From contig NZ_CP053382.1 of assembly GCF_014931605.1 (NCBI RefSeq), positions 3,534,001-3,598,000 of the forward strand: DNA of 64,000 nt, in the 5' to 3' direction. Below the pieces are notes generated by a model, which saw only the letters and a list, made by a program, of their open reading frames with translations, was not told where the DNA came from and made no database searches. Of this stretch, positions 32,749-41,418 are shown in pieces. The DNA is from Halomonas sp. MCCC 1A13316 (GTDB lineage: Bacteria; Pseudomonadota; Gammaproteobacteria; Pseudomonadales; Halomonadaceae). The position numbers and the translations under genes are program-made. Within the stretch, counting starts at the first letter, position 1. Every line of letters starts with the position of its first letter.

Positions 32749-35103
32749 TCAGGCCCGATCCTGGCCGGCCTGCTCCACTTCCCTGCCGGCCAGCAGCGCT
32801 TCGAAGGCCTCGCCAGGCATGGGCCGGTAGAAATGATACCCCTGGAACAACCGGCAGCCGCGAGTCCGCAGGAACTCATGCTGGGCTTCGTTCTCTACCC
32901 CCTCCGCGACCACGTCGATACCGAGGTGCTGGGCCATGGCCAGCACCGTCTCCACGATGGCGGCATCGCTGCCATCGGTATCGAGGTTGCTGACGAAACT
33001 GCGGTCGATCTTGAGCTCGTCCAGCGGCAACGACTTGAGATAGGAGAGCGAAGAGAATCCCGTGCCGAAATCGTCCAGGGCCAGGTGCACCCCCAGCTGC
33101 TTGAGCGCCTGCATGCGTTCGACGGCATCTTCGAGCCCATCGATCATGATGCTCTCGGTCAGTTCCACGACGAGCCGCGTCGGGTCAATGCCATGGGCAC
33201 CGGTCACCCAAGTGAGCCCTTCGACGAAACCGGGTTGGGTGAAGTGTCGCACGCTGATATTGACCGACAATCGCGGCAGGATCTCGACTGGCAGACGGGA
33301 AAGCAGCCCGCAGCAGCGATCCAACATCCATGTCTCGAGCTCGACGATGAGATCGCTCTCCTCGGCGATGGCGATGAACACCTCGGGCGAAACCCAGCCA
33401 TGGCGGGGATGGTGCCAGCGCATCAGCGCCTCGCCGCCGATAACATGCTCATTCTCGTCAAGCTGGGGCTGGAAGGCGATGCTCAACTGATCCTCAGCTA
33501 GAGCGAGCCGCAGTGCCTGTTCCATCTCCAGGCGCCAGCTCATCTGGGTCTGCATGGAGGGCTCGTAGCCGCAGATCTGTGCCCGTCCCTTCAGCTTGGC
33601 CTGATACATGGCAGTGTCGGCATGGCGCAGCACGTCTCCCACGTCCTCGTCGCCCAGAGGAAACAGGGTGTAGCCGATGCTCGGCGTCACGCTGATGTGC
33701 TGCCCGCCCAGATCGTAGGCACGGCGCAGGGTCGAGAGCAGCCGCTCGGCGCGGTGTTCGGCCCGGCTCAGCTCAGCCTGGCGGTCAGAGCTCAGGGCCG
33801 GCATCATCACCACGAACTCATCGCCGCTGAGCCGCGCCGCCATGGCGTCTTTATCGAGGCTCAGCAGCAGGCGTTTGCTTACTTGGCGCAGCAGCTCGTC
33901 CCCCACCGCATGTCCGAGGGTGTCGTTGATGATCTTGAAACGATCCAGGTCGAGGAACATCACCAGCCCGACACGGCCGTCGTCGCGACGATCGCGGATG
34001 GTCGAAGCCAGCGTCTCGATCAACATGCGTCGATTGGGGAGTTCGGTGAGCGGATCGAAGTAGGCCTGGCGATGGATGGTCTCTTCGGCCAGCTTGCGTT
34101 CGGTGAAGTCCTCGATAACCGCCACGCCCCCCACCACCTCGCCCGCCTCATTGCGCAGGGCACTGTAGAATGCACGCAGCGGCGTCTGCTTGCCGCTGAC
34201 CACGGTACGGTAAGTACCCTCGAAGTAGCCGGTACCGCTCTCCAGGGCATCGCGTATCGCCCCGGCCACGCGCTCGTCGTTCAGCTGTGTCAGCAGGTTC
34301 ATGCCCAGCAGGCGCTGTCGGCTGTTGCCGAGGATGTCGAGGCACTTCTCGTTGCAGTCGACCACCCGCCCCTCGCGGTCGAAGTGCATCACGCCCAGCG
34401 GCGTGTGGCGGAAGATGGCACGGTAGCGCGCCTCGCTGACACGCAGTTGCCGCTCGCGCGAAGAGACGAGCAGGCGCAGGGCGATATTGTCGGAAATGGT
34501 GCGATGCAGGCGACGATTGATGATGAGCACCAGCCCCAGGAACAGCACGATCATGGCGGCCAGCAGCAGGGCGAGGGAGGTATTTTGCAGCAACATCTGA
34601 ACCAGAAGTGGAAGCATGGTCGGCAGGACGAACAACGGTGCCATCCATGCCACTGGTGAAAGCGTGGTGACCCCGCCGGCGGCGATGCCCGTCAGCACGA
34701 TCGCCAGCGCCGCCAGTTGGCCGTGATGCTCCATGGTGAACATCGTCAGGCCGGCCACTCCCCACAGCCCACCTGCGATACCGGTACCCCAGGCAAACCG
34801 ATACAGCCAACGCCGTTGACGCCGCCGCTTTGCCGGTTGACGGTGGAAATACCAGGCCAGCCACAGGCGCCCGCCCGACACGACTAACAGAGCGCCCAGC
34901 CAGCCCAGCAGGTAGCTCGGCGGCATGATCGGCCACATGGCGCCCACCAGCAGACACGCCGCCAGAACGCTGGCCAGCACCGGCTGCCACAGCCGCTCGT
35001 AGAGCAGGAGCACCTGTTCATGGGTCAACTGGCGACGACGGGAAACATCCGTTGACGGTGCCGCGTCTAGCTCGCGTTGCTCATCCTGAAGCGCAAGGGC
35101 CAT
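32749..35103 (-). CDS. Membrane PAS-GGDEF-EAL cyclic-di-GMP signalling protein
   Basis: A 784-residue protein. Five to six hydrophobic segments lie between residues 40 and 196, a PAS domain at about 224-338, GGDEF at 345-510 and EAL at 525-770. The GGDEF motif is SGDEF (426-430); a Ser first position is known in active and inactive cyclases. The metal-binding FLDLDRFK is intact, and there is no RxxD inhibitory site directly before the motif. The EAL domain keeps EALMRWHHP, ELTESIM, DDFGTGFSSLSYLK and AEGVE, so phosphodiesterase activity is likely. The membrane part probably senses a signal. It is monocistronic. Confidence 0.9.
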   Translation of the reverse strand: MALALQDEQRELDAAPSTDVSRRRQLTHEQVLLLYERLWQPVLASVLAACLLVGAMWPIMPPSYLLGWLGALLVVSGGRLWLAWYFHRQPAKRRRQRRWLYRFAWGTGIAGGLWGVAGLTMFTMEHHGQLAALAIVLTGIAAGGVTTLSPVAWMAPLFVLPTMLPLLVQMLLQNTSLALLLAAMIVLFLGLVLIINRRLHRTISDNIALRLLVSSRERQLRVSEARYRAIFRHTPLGVMHFDREGRVVDCNEKCLDILGNSRQRLLGMNLLTQLNDERVAGAIRDALESGTGYFEGTYRTVVSGKQTPLRAFYSALRNEAGEVVGGVAVIEDFTERKLAEETIHRQAYFDPLTELPNRRMLIETLASTIRDRRDDGRVGLVMFLDLDRFKIINDTLGHAVGDELLRQVSKRLLLSLDKDAMAARLSGDEFVVMMPALSSDRQAELSRAEHRAERLLSTLRRAYDLGGQHISVTPSIGYTLFPLGDEDVGDVLRHADTAMYQAKLKGRAQICGYEPSMQTQMSWRLEMEQALRLALAEDQLSIAFQPQLDENEHVIGGEALMRWHHPRHGWVSPEVFIAIAEESDLIVELETWMLDRCCGLLSRLPVEILPRLSVNISVRHFTQPGFVEGLTWVTGAHGIDPTRLVVELTESIMIDGLEDAVERMQALKQLGVHLALDDFGTGFSSLSYLKSLPLDELKIDRSFVSNLDTDGSDAAIVETVLAMAQHLGIDVVAEGVENEAQHEFLRTRGCRLFQGYHFYRPMPGEAFEALLAGREVEQAGQDRA

Positions 35104-35247
35104 GCTGGGGTCCGAGTCGGTTATTGTTCTAACTGTTCTATATTTACTTGATATGTCTATGTTTGGCGAGGCAGCCTCTCAACGCAATTCGGCTGTCCTT
35201 GTGCGCCACGCCAAATTCAAAAAATGTGGCCAATTGTCGCTCCGCTC

Positions 35248-35261
35248 TTGATTTGTATCAG
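35248..35261. promoter_or_regulatory. FNR/ANR-type box upstream of the EB_dh-like gene
   Basis: TTGAT-TTGT-ATCAG matches the TTGAT-N4-ATCAA consensus at nine of ten positions, 66 nt before the start codon. Confidence 0.5.
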
Positions 35262-35327
35262 CTCGCTCACTCTGACGTGGTCCACACTGGAAGGCAGTTA
35301 CATATTTTAACCATGGCAGGAGTTCTC

Positions 35328-36767
35328 ATGGCGAGTCATGACAAGAGTGCCGGCCCGTGGCTGGTCTTAGGCCTGCCGATCGCCCTCGGGCTGGCCTGGG
35401 CCACCCAGGGCGCCGGGGTGATTGGCAATGATCTCGAACGCAACATCTGGATTCCCGACGAACTGACCATGCCGTTGCAGGTACAGGCCGCCTACAACGG
35501 CGAGCGAATTTTCTTCCGCTACCGTTGGCCCGCCGAGCACGCCCATGTCTATCACGACATGTTGCGCTTCGAGGATGGTGAGTGGATCCGTCACGGCAAC
35601 TCCCGGGCCGGTCCCGATCCCGACGGCACCTACGAGGACCGAGTGGCCATGTTGGTCGACGACGGTGGCGTGCCGGACTTCGGTCTCTACGGTGGCTACG
35701 TTACCGTCGGCGACCGGATGCGCTTCTTCAGCGACTCGGCCTCGCCGGCCGAGGTCACCGCCCATCCGCACCTGGGCGAGCAGCTCGGCCAGAGCGACGT
35801 GCGCAAGTACCTACCGGGCACGCGGACGGACCAGCATGACTGGCGCAGCGTAGAAGATACCGAGACGCTCGCTGCCCAGCGCGAGGCCGGCTACTTCCTC
35901 GACCTGTGGCACTGGCGTGCCGGACGCTCCAACCCCATCGGCGCCTCCGACGACCAGTGGATCGGGGAGTATCGCAACAGCGACGCCGGAACTGGCCCCT
36001 ACCTCACCAACTGGGACGTCGACAACAATCGCCCTTTATGGATGCTCGACCCCGAACAGACCGGCCAGCGCGCCCTGCGCTGGGAGGACGTGACGTCCGG
36101 CCAGGTCGATTTCGACGGTCTCTACTACCTGTCCGAGGCCAACCGCACCGACTTCGACCCCGGTCATGACTGGCAGAACGGCGACGTGATCCCACGCCGC
36201 CTGCTGCGTGAGCCACAGGGTTCCCGGGGGACCATCGCAGTGCATGGGAATGCACGCTGGCAAGACGGCTATTGGGACGTAACCCTGGTACGCGACATGG
36301 ATACTGGAAACCCACTGGATGACAAAACCTTCCGCGAACAGGGCGTCTATGACATCGGCATCGCCGTGTATCGCAATGCGACAGGCAGTCGTTGGCACTA
36401 CGTCTCGCATCCTTATTCGCTGGGGCTCGGTCGTCACAGTGACATAATGGCCCAACGCATCGATAACGACTCACCGGAGTGGAGCGACGACTGGTTCGAA
36501 ATGACGCTGTTCTACCCCGGGCAGGTGGACTGGCCGCTACTGACCAGCCGTGCACACGCCGGAGCCGAGGACATCGCCGCCGGCCAGCCGGTCCGGCCCC
36601 GTCACAGCGAGAAGCAGTTGGCGCTCTATGGCATGGAGATGGAGTTCAACGACGCCATTACCGGCCAGTGGTGGCTGACCCTGATCGCCGGCCTGCTCGC
36701 CATGCTCGGCGTCACCCTCGCCCTGCTACCCGTCTTCCGCCCACGCTCCCGAGGAGATCGCTCATGA
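35328..36767 (+). CDS. Ethylbenzene dehydrogenase-related heme-binding protein, membrane anchored
   Basis: A 479-residue protein with hydrophobic segments at the N-terminus (about residues 10-26) and C-terminus (about 447-468). The region between has alternating strands (VQAAYNGERIFFRYRWPA, MLRFEDGEW, VAMLVDDGG) that recall the ethylbenzene-dehydrogenase gamma-like heme b domain (EB_dh). There is no CXXCH, so any heme would be non-covalent. Tandem W-rich segments (WHWRAG, WDVTLVRDM) are typical. I use the ATG at 35328 with AGGAG 7 nt upstream. It overlaps the next gene by 4 nt (ATGA), so they form one unit. It may be an electron-transfer subunit; no catalytic partner is adjacent. Confidence 0.72.
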   Translation: MASHDKSAGPWLVLGLPIALGLAWATQGAGVIGNDLERNIWIPDELTMPLQVQAAYNGERIFFRYRWPAEHAHVYHDMLRFEDGEWIRHGNSRAGPDPDGTYEDRVAMLVDDGGVPDFGLYGGYVTVGDRMRFFSDSASPAEVTAHPHLGEQLGQSDVRKYLPGTRTDQHDWRSVEDTETLAAQREAGYFLDLWHWRAGRSNPIGASDDQWIGEYRNSDAGTGPYLTNWDVDNNRPLWMLDPEQTGQRALRWEDVTSGQVDFDGLYYLSEANRTDFDPGHDWQNGDVIPRRLLREPQGSRGTIAVHGNARWQDGYWDVTLVRDMDTGNPLDDKTFREQGVYDIGIAVYRNATGSRWHYVSHPYSLGLGRHSDIMAQRIDNDSPEWSDDWFEMTLFYPGQVDWPLLTSRAHAGAEDIAAGQPVRPRHSEKQLALYGMEMEFNDAITGQWWLTLIAGLLAMLGVTLALLPVFRPRSRGDRS

Positions 36768-37324
36768 CCGGTATGCACCATATGCTCGTTCATTTTCCGG
36801 AAGCGTTCTGGGCCCTGGCCACCCTGATGATACTGATCGGCACCCTGCTTCCCGGCCAGCTGGCCGAACTTAGCCGCGCCGCCCTGCTACCGGTATTGGT
36901 ACTCAGCCTCCTCGGGGCTTCGGCCGCCATCGTCAGCGGCCTGCTGGTCTGGCCACTGGAGGCCAACCTGGCCAGCCCGATGGCTCGCAACCATATCTTG
37001 ATGGCCCTGTGGTCGCTGGGCCTCTATAGCATGCTCACCGTTCTGGTATGGCGGGCCGGTGCAACCGCTTTCAACGGGAGGCGGCGCTGGGTATTGGTTG
37101 TCCTGGCGTTGATGGGCGGACTGCTTTTTGCCACTACCGGCACCTTGGGAGGGCATCTTGCCGGCGCAACGACGCGATTCTCCGAGTTGCTGCGTCTCAC
37201 CGGTTGGGAGGTCTACACTACCTTCTACAGTCCCGGCTGGGTGGTGGCGGTGATGGTGATGATCGGCCTGGCCTGCGCCATCCTGGGGCATCGTCACAAG
37301 CGTCCGTCCGGCACCGACGACTGA
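36764..37324 (+). CDS. Four-helix membrane protein, DUF2231-like
   Basis: A 186-residue protein with four predicted membrane helices. The start HHMLVHFPEAFWALATLMILIG carries the His-rich HFP motif seen in DUF2231-type redox membrane proteins. Conserved His residues at helix ends could ligate heme b. It is translationally coupled to the EB_dh-like gene, suggesting that the two form a small membrane redox module. The true start is set by the ATGA overlap; the open frame upstream is inside the previous gene. Confidence 0.65.
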   Translation: MTGMHHMLVHFPEAFWALATLMILIGTLLPGQLAELSRAALLPVLVLSLLGASAAIVSGLLVWPLEANLASPMARNHILMALWSLGLYSMLTVLVWRAGATAFNGRRRWVLVVLALMGGLLFATTGTLGGHLAGATTRFSELLRLTGWEVYTTFYSPGWVVAVMVMIGLACAILGHRHKRPSGTDD

Positions 37325-37351
37325 TCCCTACCAACCTCGACCAAGTGAGCC

Positions 37352-37377
37352 GAAGGCCCCTCTGGTGCGGGGCCTTC
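37352..37377 (+). terminator. Hairpin after the DUF2231-like gene
   Basis: A perfect 9-bp stem (gaaggcccc / ggggccttc), 8-nt loop, 27 nt past the stop. No T-tract. Confidence 0.55.
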
Positions 37378-37487
37378 CAGTCCGGGGTTGGCCACCCGGT
37401 GTCATGCATACGACTTCATTCGTTCATGCCGATGTCACTTTCTCACCCGACCATGGGGCTCCCCGTGACTTCATGTGAGGCAAGCAG

Positions 37488-39509
37488 ATGCAACAGCCCC
37501 AGCACATCGGTACCACTGACCCGACCCTCGCCGCAGGTGACGAGCCGGCGAGCAACACCTCGTCCAATACCTACTTCGGCGATATCCTAGAGGCACGCAT
37601 GAGCCGCCGCGCGCTGCTGCGCAGCAGTCTGGCCGTGGCGGTAGCGAGCGCCATGGCCACCAGCCTGCCCTTCGGCCGCGCCCTGGCCGCCGGTACCGGC
37701 GCACCGGCCCCGAGCATTGGCTTCCAGGCGATCCCGGTCAGTACCGCCGACAGTGTGGTGGTGCCGGAAGGCTACCGGGTGCAGACCTTCATCCCCTGGG
37801 GCACGCCGATCAGTGGCAGCATGCCGGCCGCTTCCCTGGAAGCCAGCGGCGAGGACCAGGCCCACCAGGTGGGCAGCCACCACGACGGCATGCACTTCTT
37901 TCCGATCGAGGGCAGCTCCCGCGACGGCCTGCTGGTACTCAACCATGAGTACGTCGAGCCGCGCTTCATGCACGCTGCTGCCCAGGGCCTGGCACTCGAT
38001 TCCAGCGGCTTTCCCGCGCAGAGGGACGGCACGCGCGAGGCCGATCAGGTGCGCAAGGAGATCAACGGCCATGGTGTTACCGTCGTACGCGTCCAAGCAG
38101 GCGAGACCGGTCAGTGGCAGGTGGTCGAGGACGAGCACAACCGGCGTATCACCGGCCTGACGCCGATGCGCCTGGCCGGGCCGGTGGCCGGTACCGAACA
38201 CGTCATGACGAAGTACAGCCCAGACGGCAGCATGACCCGCGGCACCCTTAACAACTGCTCCAACGGCGTCACGCCATGGAACACTTATCTCGCCGCCGAG
38301 GAGAACTGGTCGGGCTACTTCGCCAACGAGGATGCCGAGATCGATCGCCGCCAGTCGCGTTACGGCATCCAGACGCGCAGCGAGGGGCGCTACCAATGGC
38401 ATCGTGCCGAAGGCGGCGCCGATGAGTTCATCCGCTTCGACGCCACCTCCCGCGGCGCCTCGCCCAGCGAGGACTACCGCAACGAGCCCCACAGCTTCGG
38501 CTACATGACGGAGATCGACCCTTACGATCCCGAGAGTACGCCGATCAAGCGCACCCACCTAGGCCGCTTCGCCCATGAGGGGGTGATCTTCGCCCCCGCC
38601 GTGGAGGGTCAGTCGGTGGTCTGCTATTCCGGCGACGATGCACGCTTCGAGTACATCTACAAGTTCGTCTCGGCCAGACCCTATCAGGCCGCCACTGCCG
38701 ATGGCTCACTGCTCGACGAGGGCACGCTCTATGTGGCCAGGTTCAACGAAGACGGTAGTGGCGAGTGGCTGGCGCTGGCACCGGGCAAGAACGGACTGAC
38801 GCCGAAAAACGGCTTTGCCGATCTGGCCGATATCCTGATCAATGCCCGCAGCGCTGCCGACCACGCCGGGGCGACGAAGATGGACCGCCCGGAGTGGGGC
38901 GCGGTGGACCCGGCCAGCGGCCAGGTCTATTTCACGCTGACCAACAACACCCGCCGCAGCGAGGAGCAACGCGACGCTGCCAACCCGCGCGCCGAGAATC
39001 ACTTTGGCCACATCATCCGCTGGCAGGAAGACGGCACCCACGCTGCAGAACATTTCCAGTGGGATATTTTCCTGCTGGCGGGCGACGGGGAGAGCGGGCG
39101 CGACCTGCACGGCGAGCCCCTCGACCAGGACGCCATCCTGGCGTCGCCCGACGGGCTGTGGATCGATCCCGATCGCCGTGTGTGGATCCAGACCGACATC
39201 AGCGAATCGGCGGTGAATGCAGGCGTCTACGCACCGTTCGGCAACAACCAGATGCTGGTGGCCAACCCCGAAACCGGCGAGCTCAAGCGTTTCCTCACCG
39301 GCCCCATCGGCCAGGAAATCACCGGTATTGCCATGACGCCCGACCAGCGCACGCTGTTCGTCAACGTGCAGCACCCCGGCGCCAACACCTCGGCACAGGA
39401 CTTCGCCAAGAACCGGCTGACAAGCCACTGGCCGGAGGGCGGCAGTGAGATTCCGCGTTCGGCGACGCTGGTGATCACGCGAGAAGACGGCGGCATCATC
39501 GGCGCATAG
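37488..39509 (+). CDS. phoX: PhoX-family alkaline phosphatase
   Basis: A 673-residue protein of the PhoX (DUF839) family. About 37 polar residues precede a twin-arginine signal MSRRALLRSSLAVAVASAM, so export is by Tat. The mature part has SHHDGMHFFPI, LNHEYVEP, TPWNTYLAAEENW, GRFAHEGVIFAPA and LTNNTRR, the segments that carry the Ca/Fe ligands and substrate Args of PhoX. It hydrolyses phosphate monoesters in the periplasm. PhoX is usually induced by phosphate starvation; I looked for a PHO box upstream and did not find a convincing one. Confidence 0.9.
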   Translation: MQQPQHIGTTDPTLAAGDEPASNTSSNTYFGDILEARMSRRALLRSSLAVAVASAMATSLPFGRALAAGTGAPAPSIGFQAIPVSTADSVVVPEGYRVQTFIPWGTPISGSMPAASLEASGEDQAHQVGSHHDGMHFFPIEGSSRDGLLVLNHEYVEPRFMHAAAQGLALDSSGFPAQRDGTREADQVRKEINGHGVTVVRVQAGETGQWQVVEDEHNRRITGLTPMRLAGPVAGTEHVMTKYSPDGSMTRGTLNNCSNGVTPWNTYLAAEENWSGYFANEDAEIDRRQSRYGIQTRSEGRYQWHRAEGGADEFIRFDATSRGASPSEDYRNEPHSFGYMTEIDPYDPESTPIKRTHLGRFAHEGVIFAPAVEGQSVVCYSGDDARFEYIYKFVSARPYQAATADGSLLDEGTLYVARFNEDGSGEWLALAPGKNGLTPKNGFADLADILINARSAADHAGATKMDRPEWGAVDPASGQVYFTLTNNTRRSEEQRDAANPRAENHFGHIIRWQEDGTHAAEHFQWDIFLLAGDGESGRDLHGEPLDQDAILASPDGLWIDPDRRVWIQTDISESAVNAGVYAPFGNNQMLVANPETGELKRFLTGPIGQEITGIAMTPDQRTLFVNVQHPGANTSAQDFAKNRLTSHWPEGGSEIPRSATLVITREDGGIIGA

Positions 39510-39536
39510 GGCAAATATCTGAGCGAGCGAATCGCA

Positions 39537-39572
39537 GCGCAGCGGGCCCCGCCATGGCGGGGCCCGCTGCGC
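39537..39572. terminator. 36-nt perfect palindrome between phoX and purK
   Basis: Two perfect 18-nt arms meet at the CCA/TGG centre, followed on the plus strand by TGTCTT. It lies between converging genes, so it may terminate both. Confidence 0.8.
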
Positions 39573-39591
39573 TGTCTTGCGATCGGCCGGC

Positions 39592-40725
39592 TCAGTGGCC
39601 TGGGCGGAACTTGTCCTCGAAGCTGAAGCGCGGCTCCGGCGCCTCGGGCAACAGCCAGGCGCAAGCGTGCACCTTCTCGAGCAGCTCGCCGTGGGTCGGC
39701 GCCAGCAGATTGACGTGGCCGAGCTTGCGCCCGGGGCGCTCGCTCTTGTCGTAGCGGTGCAGGTGAGCGTCACCGATGGCGAGTATCGCCGCCGGGTCGC
39801 CCTCCTGGCCGATCACGTTGACCATGCAGGTCGGCATGCGCGCCGAGGTATCGCCCAGCGGTAGACCCTGGATGGCACGCAGGTGGTTCTCGAACTGACT
39901 GGTCACGGCGCCGTCCATGGTCCAGTGGCCAGAGTTGTGCACCCGCGGCGCCATCTCGTTGGCCAGCAGCCTGCCGTCGCGAGTCTGGAACAGCTCGAGG
40001 GTCAGCACGCCAACGTAGTCGAGCTCGTCGAGCAGAGCCCGAATATAGCCGTCGGCGGTCTGCTGCACCGCCTCGTCGAGGTCCGGCATCGGCGCCAGCG
40101 AATAGCGCAGGATGCCGTCGACGTGCAGGTTCTCGGCCATGGGGTAGAAGACTACCTCGCCATCGCGCCCACGCACGGCAATGATCGACACTTCGCGTAC
40201 GAAGTCGACAAAGGCTTCGACGATCAGCCGGGGGTGGTTGATGCTGCACCAGGTCTCGGCCGCCTCGCTGGGATCCCGCAGCACCGCCTGTCCCTTGCCG
40301 TCGTAACCCTCGGTGACCGACTTGGCCACTACCGGGCAGCCCAGCTCGCGGGCCGCGGCCTCCAGTTCGTCGGCATGCTCCACCAGGCGGTAGGCCGGCG
40401 TGGGGATGCCCAGGCGATCGAACAGTGCCTTCTCCTCGGCGCGGTTCTGGCAGATGCGAATCGCCTCGCTCGAGGGATAGACCGGCTTGACCTCTTCGAT
40501 GGCCTGCACCAGCGCCACGGGCAGGTGCTCGAACTCATAGGTGACCAGGTCGACCTTGGCCAGGAACGCCTCGAGGTGCTTCTGGTCGGTGTCGATCATC
40601 ACCTCGCCGATTCCCGCACTGGGATGGCCGGTGGTATCGAGGAAGGTAAAGCGGTTGGCCAGCGGATAGCCGGCCAAGGCCAGCATACGGCCGAGCTGGC
40701 CGGCACCGAGCACGCCGATGTTCAT
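39592..40725 (-). CDS. purK: 5-(carboxyamino)imidazole ribonucleotide synthase
   Basis: A 377-residue ATP-grasp enzyme. NIGVLGAGQLGRMLALAGYPL is the PurK start; TYEFEHLP, VTEGYDGKGQ (ATP loop), VDFVREVSIIAVRG, LLANEMAPRVHNSGHWT (Mg and product binding) follow. It converts AIR, ATP and bicarbonate to N5-CAIR in purine synthesis and works with PurE directly upstream (37-nt gap). I use the ATG at 40725; the frame continues upstream through purE without homology. Confidence 0.96.
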   Translation of the reverse strand: MNIGVLGAGQLGRMLALAGYPLANRFTFLDTTGHPSAGIGEVMIDTDQKHLEAFLAKVDLVTYEFEHLPVALVQAIEEVKPVYPSSEAIRICQNRAEEKALFDRLGIPTPAYRLVEHADELEAAARELGCPVVAKSVTEGYDGKGQAVLRDPSEAAETWCSINHPRLIVEAFVDFVREVSIIAVRGRDGEVVFYPMAENLHVDGILRYSLAPMPDLDEAVQQTADGYIRALLDELDYVGVLTLELFQTRDGRLLANEMAPRVHNSGHWTMDGAVTSQFENHLRAIQGLPLGDTSARMPTCMVNVIGQEGDPAAILAIGDAHLHRYDKSERPGRKLGHVNLLAPTHGELLEKVHACAWLLPEAPEPRFSFEDKFRPGH

Positions 40726-40762
40726 GTCGTTTTCTCCTCTCGCTGGCTCATTCGGCTCTGGT

Positions 40763-41275
40763 TCATTCGGTCGGGGGGCGTGGGTCGGGGTTGTCGAGCA
40801 CCGTCTGGGTCTGCTCGGCGCGAAAAGCCTCGACGGCAGCGCGTACCTTATCGTCCTGCAGCCCCACGATCTGCGCCGCCAGCAGGCCGGCGTTGGTCGC
40901 TCCGGCCTTGCCGATGGCCAGCGTGCCCACCGCGATGCCGCCCGGCATCTGCACGATGGAGAGCAGCGAGTCGAGACCCTTGAGCGCCTTGGACTCCACC
41001 GGCACGCCGAGCACCGGCAGCGCCGTTTGCGAGGCCACCATGCCGGGTAGGTGAGCGGCTCCGCCGGCACCGGCCACGATGACCTGCAGACCGCGCCCGG
41101 CAGCGGACTTGGCGTAGTCGAACAGCAGATCCGGCGTACGATGGGCCGAGACCACGCGCGTCTCGTGGGCCACCCCCAGGCGTTCGAGCATTGCCACCGC
41201 ATGCTCCATGACCGGCCAGTCGGACTTCGACCCCATGATCACGCCGACGCGCGGCTGCTGGTTGGAGGACTGCAT
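40763..41275 (-). CDS. purE: N5-carboxyaminoimidazole ribonucleotide mutase
   Basis: A 170-residue class I Pur[17 protein letters not shown] is the substrate loop, VVSAHRTPD holds the catalytic His, and [12 protein letters not shown] and [24 protein letters not shown] follow. It rearranges N5-CAIR to CAIR. It is first in a purEK operon. The ATG at 41275 gives the standard N-terminus. Confidence 0.96.
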   Translation of the reverse strand: MQSSNQQPRVGVIMGSKSDWPVMEHAVAMLERLGVAHETRVVSAHRTPDLLFDYAKSAAGRGLQVIVAGAGGAAHLPGMVASQTALPVLGVPVESKALKGLDSLLSIVQMPGGIAVGTLAIGKAGATNAGLLAAQIVGLQDDKVRAAVEAFRAEQTQTVLDNPDPRPPTE

Positions 41276-41418
41276 GTAGGCTCCCGTAGTGACGCTGGAA
41301 AGGCGGCGCAAAGACACGACGCGCAAATTGAAGGGCAGGTATTCTAACGGCGCCCGCGGGCGTCGTCATCTTGACCAGTTGGGCAAGCGGTCACATCAAT
41401 CCAGAGCGACCACCGGGT

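Noticed and set aside
37399..37438. Possible PHO box before phoX (GTCAT, TTCAT, TTCAT, GTCAC).
   Set aside because: The spacing between the repeats is 14, 8 and 11 nt, not the regular 11-nt period of a PHO box, and matches are short.
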